DNA of 26,271 bases from Nitriliruptor sp040882055 (GTDB lineage Bacteria > Actinomycetota > Nitriliruptoria > Nitriliruptorales > Nitriliruptoraceae), in assembly GCA_040882055.1 (NCBI GenBank), contig JBBECA010000050.1, forward strand, positions 1 through 26,271. Direction: 5' to 3'. This document shows positions 21,853-26,271 of this stretch, in pieces. The position numbers were made by a program, and so were the translations under genes. How positions within the stretch are numbered: position 1 is the first letter of the stretch; every line of letters starts with the position of its first letter. A model generated the notes under the pieces. That model did no database searches, was not told the DNA's origin, and saw only the letters and a program-made list of their open reading frames with translations.

Positions 21853-23022
21853 GTGCCGCCTCGCACCACGCGCACGTTCGTCGCGCTCGCTGGCATCGTC
21901 GCGGCCGCGGTCCTCGCGCCGGCGGCGTTCGCGGGCGCACAGTCGGCGGACCCGAGCCAGCTACAGGAGGCTCGCGACCGCATCGCCGCCGTCACCCGGG
22001 AGCTCGACCAGGCCGAGGCCGAGGCCGAAGCCACCGAGGCGGAGCTGGCGGACGCCGATGAACGGCTCGCCGAGGTCGAGGCGGTCGTCAACGACGTGGC
22101 GGCAGAGCTCGAGCGCCAGCGCGGCGCGGTCGCCGAGGCCGAACAGCGCTTGGCCGACGTCGAGGACGAGGCCGCCGTGGTCCGCGCCCGGCTCGAGGCG
22201 CGGGCTGCCTCGATGTTCAAGCAGGGCGCCGTGCGCGACTTCGACGTGCTGCTCTCCTCCGAGGGGGCCGAGGAGGCGCTGGCACGCTCGACCTACCTGC
22301 GCGCCCTGACCCTCGGCGACGCTGCGTCCTCCGAGGCCTTGGCCGCAGCCGAGGTGGCCGTCGATGCCGAACGTGAACGTTTGCGTGCCGAGGAGGAGCG
22401 CCTCGACCAGATGCTGGCCGAGCAGGAGGAGCTCTTCGCCGAGGTCGAGGCGCTCCGCGATCGTCGGGCCCTGGCCGCGGCTGACGCTCGTGCCCGGGTC
22501 GAGGAACTCGACGCGGAACACGCCGACCTCACCGAGGAATCGCAGCAGATCGAGGCGCTCATCAAGCGCCAGGCCGCCGAGGCTCGGGCGGCCGAACGAG
22601 CGGCGGCCGGCGGCGGTGGCTCGGCGCGCGTCTCGGCACCGTCGGCGTCAGGGTTCGCCTGGCCGCTGTGCGCGCCCGTCACCTCCGAGTACGGCCCGCG
22701 GTGGGGACGCATGCACCGGGGACTCGACCAGGGTGCCGGTACGGGGGCGCCCATCGGCGCCGCCAAGGCGGGCCAGGTGATCTTCGCCGGCTGGCAGGGT
22801 GGCTACGGCAACATGGTCCTCATCGACCACGGCAGCGTCGTCACGGCGTACGCCCACCAGAGCCGGATCGCCGTCAGCTCGGGCCAGTCGGTCTCCCAGG
22901 GGACGACCATCGGGTACGTCGGCAGCACCGGCAACTCGACCGGGCCGCACCTGCACTTCGAGACCCGCGTCAACGGTTCGGCGGTCAACCCCCGCCAGTA
23001 CCTGTCGGGCGGTCCCTGCTGA
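21853..23022 (+). CDS. Secreted M23 metallopeptidase with N-terminal coiled coil (EnvC/NlpD-like)
   Basis: A 389-residue peptidoglycan hydrolase or hydrolase activator. A signal peptide (1 to about 27-29, with AFAGA at the cleavage region) is followed by a long Glu/Ala/Arg heptad coiled coil (about 33-255), a Gly/Ala/Ser linker, and a LytM/M23 domain. Zinc ligands are intact: H288 and D292 in HRGLD, and H366/H368 in PHLHFE, so it may be catalytically active, cutting peptide cross-bridges. The open frame starts far upstream at 19960, antisense to the VanW gene; GTG 21853 is preceded by GGAGGAA and begins the signal peptide, so it is the start. Coiled coil plus LytM is the build of EnvC- and RipA-type cell-division proteins. 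Confidence 0.9.
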   Translation: MPPRTTRTFVALAGIVAAAVLAPAAFAGAQSADPSQLQEARDRIAAVTRELDQAEAEAEATEAELADADERLAEVEAVVNDVAAELERQRGAVAEAEQRLADVEDEAAVVRARLEARAASMFKQGAVRDFDVLLSSEGAEEALARSTYLRALTLGDAASSEALAAAEVAVDAERERLRAEEERLDQMLAEQEELFAEVEALRDRRALAAADARARVEELDAEHADLTEESQQIEALIKRQAAEARAAERAAAGGGGSARVSAPSASGFAWPLCAPVTSEYGPRWGRMHRGLDQGAGTGAPIGAAKAGQVIFAGWQGGYGNMVLIDHGSVVTAYAHQSRIAVSSGQSVSQGTTIGYVGSTGNSTGPHLHFETRVNGSAVNPRQYLSGGPC

Positions 23023-23034
23023 CCCACCGGCGCG

Positions 23035-23040
23035 TAGGCT
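23035..23040 (+). promoter_or_regulatory. Candidate -10 box for a leaderless anti-sigma gene
   Basis: TAGGCT lies exactly six bases before the GTG at 23047, so the transcript would begin at the start codon. No Shine-Dalgarno is present. Confidence 0.5.
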
Positions 23041-23046
23041 CGGGGC

Positions 23047-23772
23047 GTGGACGCGCACGAGCGGTACGAGGAGCTGGCGGTCGGGCACGTGCTCGGCGGT
23101 CTGACCGCGTTCGACGCGGCCGAGTTCCGCTCGCACCTGCTCGGCTGCCGCGACTGTCGGCTGCGTGTCGCCGAACTGCGTGACATCGCCGCGGACCTCG
23201 TGGCGGCCGAACGCGAGGAGCGCGCCGAAGCCCGGGTGCGCACCGAGGTGGCGCAGCGGACCGACGAGCCCGACCTCGAACCGCCGACGCCGCGCGTCCC
23301 GTCACGGCTCCTCGGTGTCGGGCTCGCGCTGGCGATCGTGGTGTTCGGCGCTCTGGCGTTCTGGAACCTGCACCTGCGCACCCAGCTGTCGGCCACCGCG
23401 ATGCTGGTGGAGCGGCAGCAGACCGCCCTCGCCGAGCTCGCCTCCGGGGTGAGCGTCGAGGTCGAGACCGTCCCCCCGGCGTCCGGCCTCGTCGTGGTCG
23501 ACGGTGACGAGGTGGCCTTCTCCTTCGTCGACCTGCCACCGCTGGCCGGCACGGAGCGCTACGTGGTGTGGATGACCGGCGTGGAGGACGGCGGCGACAG
23601 CGCGGTGCTGATCGCCCGGACCGCGGACCGACAGGTGGCGGGCGCCGTCGTACAGGATGGCGCGCAGGAGCTGCTGATCACCGTCGAGGACGGCCCACGC
23701 CAGCCCGAGGCGCCGACCGGCCGCGAGGTCGCCAGCGCCGACCTCGCCGCGGGGATCGCCCCCTCGGGGTGA
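23047..23772 (+). CDS. RskA-like anti-sigma factor (zinc anti-sigma domain)
   Basis: A 241-residue single-pass membrane protein. The cytoplasmic N-terminus has the zinc anti-sigma motif H30-x3-C34-x2-C37, followed by a charged helix, a transmembrane segment at about 88-108, and an extracytoplasmic domain. The latter carries GTERYVVWM and LLITVEDG...PTGREV, the pattern of the anti-sigma-K factor RskA. It should bind an ECF sigma factor at the membrane and release it on cleavage. Such genes usually follow their sigma gene, but none is in this window, so it is an orphan here. Its neighbour 24 bp upstream is the M23 peptidase; a cell-wall stress link is possible but unproven. Confidence 0.85.
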   Translation: MDAHERYEELAVGHVLGGLTAFDAAEFRSHLLGCRDCRLRVAELRDIAADLVAAEREERAEARVRTEVAQRTDEPDLEPPTPRVPSRLLGVGLALAIVVFGALAFWNLHLRTQLSATAMLVERQQTALAELASGVSVEVETVPPASGLVVVDGDEVAFSFVDLPPLAGTERYVVWMTGVEDGGDSAVLIARTADRQVAGAVVQDGAQELLITVEDGPRQPEAPTGREVASADLAAGIAPSG

Positions 23773-23814
23773 CCCGGGCCGAGCCTGCCACGGTCGGTGG
23801 TCATCGGGGTGCCT

Positions 23815-23854
23815 GTCAGCCGGTCCTCGGGGCGCTCGTCAGCGGTCCTCGGGG
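23815..23854. repeat. Short imperfect tandem repeat at the end of phoU
   Basis: GTCAGCCGGTCCTCGGGG (23815-23832) and GTCAGCGGTCCTCGGGG (23838-23854) are direct repeats differing by one base indel. The second copy encodes the last residues and stop of phoU, the first lies just beyond, consistent with a small local duplication of the gene end. Confidence 0.6.
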
Positions 23855-24504
23855 TCCTCGTCGAAGTAGTCGAGCCGGTCGACGGGCATGACGACGGCGG
23901 ACAGCACGTTCAACAGGTGGGCCACGATGCGCTTGTAGTAGCGGTAGGCCAGCGCCTGCGCGACCGACTGGTCCCCGGTCGAGTCGCTGCGCACGAGGGC
24001 CGAGACCGCGTCGTCGAAGTCGTCGAGCAGCTCGTCGCCGCTCGTGAGCAGGGTCCGCGACCGCTCCGGGTCGCGCTCGTGGAACGCGACACCGACCTGC
24101 TCGATCATGCGGAGCATCTCGGCGTGCATCTCGGTGTGCCGTGGACCACGCGACGTCGTCGACAGGTCCGAACCGTCCGCGGCGAGGTCGAAGAGGTTCT
24201 TGGCGTAGTCGCCGATGCGCTCGATGTCCTTCACGATGGACATGTAGACCAGGATCGCGGGGGTGTCGATCGACCCGTGCACCGAGGCGTGGACGACCAG
24301 GTCGCGGCGGATGTTGCGCTCCGCCTCGTTGACCTTGTGGTCGGTGGCGCGGAGCTCGGGCCCGACCGTGTGGGGGTCGGCCTTGCCGAGCAGCGCCGAC
24401 ATGGCCAGCTCGATCGAGTGCGCATCGTCGCGGAGCATCTGCTGGATCGACTCCTCGATGCGGTCGAGGCGTTCACCAGCGTCGCTACGGAAGCCGAAGA
24501 CCAC
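23839..24504 (-). CDS. phoU: PhoU-like phosphate regulator
   Basis: A 221-residue all-helical protein with PhoU repeats. The metal-binding type motif DIERIGDYAKN is at about 93-103; the second repeat has YYKRIVAHLLNVLSAVV, a degenerate form common in PhoU-like proteins linked to Na/Pi cotransporters. The C-terminus is acidic (DYFDEDPEDR). An in-frame GTG at 24513 sits directly on the Shine-Dalgarno; the GTG at 24504 has AGGAGG eight bases upstream, so I use it. It follows the cotransporter gene by 33 bp on the same strand and probably controls that transporter's activity according to phosphate supply. No pst genes or two-component PhoR/PhoB partner are nearby. Confidence 0.9.
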   Translation of the reverse strand: MVFGFRSDAGERLDRIEESIQQMLRDDAHSIELAMSALLGKADPHTVGPELRATDHKVNEAERNIRRDLVVHASVHGSIDTPAILVYMSIVKDIERIGDYAKNLFDLAADGSDLSTTSRGPRHTEMHAEMLRMIEQVGVAFHERDPERSRTLLTSGDELLDDFDDAVSALVRSDSTGDQSVAQALAYRYYKRIVAHLLNVLSAVVMPVDRLDYFDEDPEDR

Positions 24505-24537
24505 GGCAACCACCTCCTACGGGGTTTCGGGGGACGA

Positions 24538-25692
24538 TCAGGGGATGAGCAAGACACCGGCAGCGGGCGTGACCACGAACAACCCGAGAACGTAGGCCAG
24601 GATGACCGACCGACGCGCGACAGCTTGGTCGGCGAGCTGCTCGGCCGCGCGGAGGGGCAACATCCGGACCGCGGTGATCGGGTAGATCAGCGCGATCGCG
24701 GCGAGGTTGAACAGGGTGTGCATCAGCGCGATCGTGAGTCCCTCGGGCAGCAGCACCGCCAACGAGGCGATCAGGGCGGTGATCGTGGTGCCGACGTTGG
24801 CACCGAGGGTGATGGGGTAGGCGTTCGGCAGGGTGAGGACCCCGGCGGCCGCCAACGGCACCAGGATCGAGGTGGTGATCGACGAGGACTGCACCGCGAC
24901 CGTCACCGCGATACCGACGACGATGCCGACGGCACCGCCACCGTGACCGATGAAGCGGTTCATGGCCCGTTCCACGCTGCCGGCCACGAGCTGTCGCATG
25001 TTCTTGGTGATCTGCGACAGCGCCAGGAAGATGAACCCGAGGCCCAGCAGCAGGGTGGTGAGGGCGAGGAAGCGCCCCCCGACCGGTGACGCGTCGAGGA
25101 ACGACTCGATCGCCGACACCGGTACGTCGACGGCCCGCTTGACGGGGCTGGCGCCGAGCTCGCTCACGCCGTTGCCGCTGCGAAGCCGCTCCGTGAGCCA
25201 GGCCGCGGACTTCGACAGGAACCCGGTGACCAGCTCGATCGGCAGGAGCACGGCCACGGCGAGGAGGTTGAAGAAGTCGTGGACCGTCGCGGCCGCGAAC
25301 CCGCGGCGGAACTCGACGGAGCGCCGGATGGCACCGAGCGAGGCGAGGGTGTTGGTGATCGTGGTGCCGACGTTGGCGCCCATGATCATCGGCACGGCGA
25401 GCTCGACGCTCAGGGTCCCCGACCCGACGAGCCCGACGATCGTGGCGGTCGAGACCGACGAGGACTGCACGAGCACGGTGAACAGGATGCCGGCGAACAA
25501 CCCGGACATGGGGTTCGCGACGTTCTCGAGCAGGCCGTTCTGGAAGCCGTCACCGAGTCCGGTGATGCCGTCCTCGAGCAGCGAGACGCCGACGAGGAAG
25601 ACGTAGAGCAGCCCGATGACCAGCGCCGAGCGCAGCGGCGGTGACAGCTCGCGGCGAGGCGTCGTCGGGCCGGAGAACGGGACGGAGGGCAC
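24538..25692 (-). CDS. Na+/phosphate cotransporter
   Basis: A 384-residue membrane protein with both canonical motifs of the Na/Pi-cotransporter repeats: QSSS at 76-79 and at 268-271, each followed by a GANVGTTIT segment. It should import inorganic phosphate coupled to Na+. The start is uncertain: GTG 25692 is used because it aligns best with the paralogue at 18067, but GTG 25704 and TTG 25755 are in frame and none has a strong ribosome site. It is the first gene of a two-gene operon with phoU. The 120-bp stretch upstream contains a perfect 16-bp hairpin, so expression may depend on read-through. Confidence 0.9.
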   Translation of the reverse strand: MPSVPFSGPTTPRRELSPPLRSALVIGLLYVFLVGVSLLEDGITGLGDGFQNGLLENVANPMSGLFAGILFTVLVQSSSVSTATIVGLVGSGTLSVELAVPMIMGANVGTTITNTLASLGAIRRSVEFRRGFAAATVHDFFNLLAVAVLLPIELVTGFLSKSAAWLTERLRSGNGVSELGASPVKRAVDVPVSAIESFLDASPVGGRFLALTTLLLGLGFIFLALSQITKNMRQLVAGSVERAMNRFIGHGGGAVGIVVGIAVTVAVQSSSITTSILVPLAAAGVLTLPNAYPITLGANVGTTITALIASLAVLLPEGLTIALMHTLFNLAAIALIYPITAVRMLPLRAAEQLADQAVARRSVILAYVLGLFVVTPAAGVLLIP

Positions 25693-25809
25693 GCGAGCTC
25701 GCACGGCAGGGGAGCGGGATCGGCGCAGGCAAGCCGAGCGTGCGGGTGCCGGCAAGTCGCTCGGGCTCAGGAGGGCAGCGCGATCCGGGCGTGGGAGACG
25801 AGGGTCGCG

Positions 25810-25846
25810 CCGAGGGGCCGCGACCTCGATGGTCGCGGCCCCTCGG
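25810..25846 (-). terminator. Perfect 16-bp GC hairpin, terminator or attenuator
   Basis: CCGAGGGGCCGCGACC (25810-25825) and GGTCGCGGCCCCTCGG (25831-25846) are perfectly complementary with a 5-nt loop. There is no T run on either side, as is common for actinobacterial terminators. No gene ends nearby on either strand, so it most likely acts on a minus-strand RNA that begins upstream, before the cotransporter gene. Confidence 0.65.
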
Positions 25847-25963
25847 GTGCTACGCGTTCGCTGGTTGAGACCTCCAGCACCGCTTCCGGGAGCGAACGAG
25901 GCGGAACGCCTCGGTGGCCCACGGAGCGTCGGGCGGGACGACTCCCCGACCGGCGCGAGTGGC

Positions 25964-26022
25964 GGTGCCCGGCGTGGATTCCGCTAGGGGATCCAGCGAC
26001 ACCGGCCTAGCGGCCGGGCACC
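25964..26022 (-). repeat. 17-bp bulged inverted repeat in the leader region
   Basis: On the plus strand GGTGCCCGGC (25964-25973) is complementary to GCCGGGCACC (26013-26022), and directly inside it CGCTAGG (25982-25988) is complementary to CCTAGCG (26006-26012). The two helices stack with one 8-nt bulge on one side and none on the other. Competing smaller hairpins exist (25975-25995 and 26002-26017), so alternative folds are possible. Confidence 0.6.
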
Positions 26023-26054
26023 TCCAGGGTCCCGTGATGATGACTACCGATCAA
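26007..26054 (-). CDS. Possible 15-codon leader peptide
   Basis: Minus-strand AAGGAGGTG (26068-26060), a perfect anti-Shine-Dalgarno complement, stands seven bases (from AAGGAGG) before a TTG that opens a 15-codon frame: MIGSHHHGTLEVPGR. The three His codons include two CAT, unusual in such GC-rich DNA. The last five codons and the TAG form the 5' arm of the 17-bp hairpin, so ribosomes on this ORF would open it. The phoU start nearby uses a very similar AGGAGGTGGT site. No homologue known to me; speculative. Confidence 0.35.
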   Translation of the reverse strand: MIGSHHHGTLEVPGR

Positions 26055-26159
26055 CGGACCACCTCCTTCCTCTGGTCGCGCGAAGGAACCACACCGGCGC
26101 GTCCGACGCACCCCGTGACCCCCGTGGTGGGGGAGTCTCGCGCGCTGTCCCGCGGCCGC

Positions 26160-26190
26160 TTGGCGGTCTCCGCACGGGTGCTGGTAGCGT
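26160..26190 (+). promoter_or_regulatory. Candidate promoter of tRNA-Val
   Basis: TTGGCG (26160-26165) and TAGCGT (26185-26190) with a 19-bp spacer, a little long. The transcript would start near 26197, about 20 nt before the tRNA. Confidence 0.4.
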
Positions 26191-26217
26191 TCGCCGCCGC
26201 GGCCTCGGTCGCGGTCC

Positions 26218-26271
26218 GGGCGCGTAGCTCAGTGGGAGAGCGCTGCCTTCACACGGCAGAGGCCAGAGGTT
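26218..26271 (+). tRNA. tRNA-Val (anticodon CAC), 3' part cut off
   Basis: Acceptor strand GGGCGCG (26218-26224), TA, D-stem GCTC/GAGC (26227-26230 and 26238-26241), anticodon stem CTGCC/GGCAG (26243-26247 and 26255-26259) around loop TTCACAC with anticodon CAC at 26250-26252, then AGGCC and the start of the T arm. Decodes GUG valine codons. The window ends inside the T arm, so the acceptor 3' strand is missing. Confidence 0.95.

Larger units (their letters stand above)
25693..26217. other. Non-coding region with a series of inverted repeats
   Basis: About 525 bp with no convincing long gene on either strand. Contents: a perfect GC-rich hairpin (25810-25846), the pair CGTTCGCT (25855-25862) / AGCGAACG (25891-25898), a small CGAGGC/GCCTCG hairpin (25897-25913), a 17-bp bulged hairpin (25964-26022), a minus-strand Shine-Dalgarno with a 15-codon ORF (26068-26007), a CCCCC/GGGGG hairpin (26119-26133), and the tRNA promoter region. 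The features stack in one direction (minus), towards the cotransporter-phoU operon. Confidence 0.6.

Noticed and set aside
23797..25089. 430-residue plus-strand frame opposite phoU and the cotransporter
   Set aside because: Antisense shadow with no domain features; phoU and cotransporter motifs are clear on the minus strand.
26055..26072. Resemblance of GGACCACCTCCTTCC to the 3' end of 16S rRNA
   Set aside because: Only the anti-Shine-Dalgarno core matches; the conserved helix before a 16S end is absent. It is better explained as a minus-strand Shine-Dalgarno.
26037..26271. Plus-strand frame starting ATG ATG and open to the window end
   Set aside because: It reads straight through the tRNA-Val gene and has no ribosome site or recognisable domain.

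Overview
The window is very GC-rich, uses GTG starts heavily (with at least one TTG candidate), and carries actinobacterial hallmarks: TAnnnT -10 boxes placed 6-10 nt before start codons, an RskA-like anti-sigma protein, a VanW/G5-type wall protein and a GC-rich hairpin without a U tract. It most likely comes from a high-GC actinobacterium, possibly a deep-branching one; that placement is inference. It is a draft scaffold: there is a 100-N gap at 11211-11310 and a frameshift near 12009-12020. I see no CRISPR array, insertion sequence, phage block or rRNA.

Layout. 1-590 (-): start of an AI-2E family transporter, running off the left edge. 744-1736 (+): short-chain dehydrogenase. 6363-1786 (-): thiamine operon thiN-thiB-thiP-thiQ, every junction overlapping, behind a TPP riboswitch at 6475-6367 whose 3' strand contains the Shine-Dalgarno of thiN. 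The operon would import thiamine and pyrophosphorylate it under feedback from TPP. 6547-10259 (+): hybrid sensor kinase (HisKA-HATPase-REC-REC-HPt) overlapping by 4 nt a REC-GGDEF response regulator, which looks like a phosphorelay into cyclic-di-GMP. 10334-11370 (+): haloalkane dehalogenase interrupted by the false gap. 13294-11514 (-): membrane GGDEF-EAL protein broken by one frameshift. 16242-13498 (-): phosphoenolpyruvate carboxylase. 16316-17871 (+): two-gene unit of a Cys-free DsbA/kappa-GST-fold protein and a RecB-like PD-(D/E)XK nuclease with a probable Fe-S cysteine set.

18067-19218 (+): Na+/phosphate cotransporter paralogue with an altered second QSSS motif. 19264-19737 (+): small HIRAN-domain protein. 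21522-19744 (-) and 21853-23022 (+): divergent cell-wall pair, VanW-family protein and M23 peptidase with a coiled coil. 23047-23772 (+): RskA-like zinc anti-sigma protein with no sigma factor beside it. 25692-23839 (-): canonical Na+/phosphate cotransporter followed by phoU. 25693-26217: long non-coding stretch. 26218 to the end (+): tRNA-Val(CAC), cut by the right edge.

The most original signal is in the non-coding stretch upstream of the cotransporter-phoU operon. Read on the minus strand it contains a perfect 9-nt Shine-Dalgarno, a 15-codon ORF with three consecutive His codons, a 17-bp bulged hairpin whose 5' arm overlaps the last codons and stop of that ORF, another pairing, and then a perfect 16-bp GC hairpin before the transporter. 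This resembles a leader-peptide/attenuator or structured-RNA regulator. It is a candidate seen in one sequence only.
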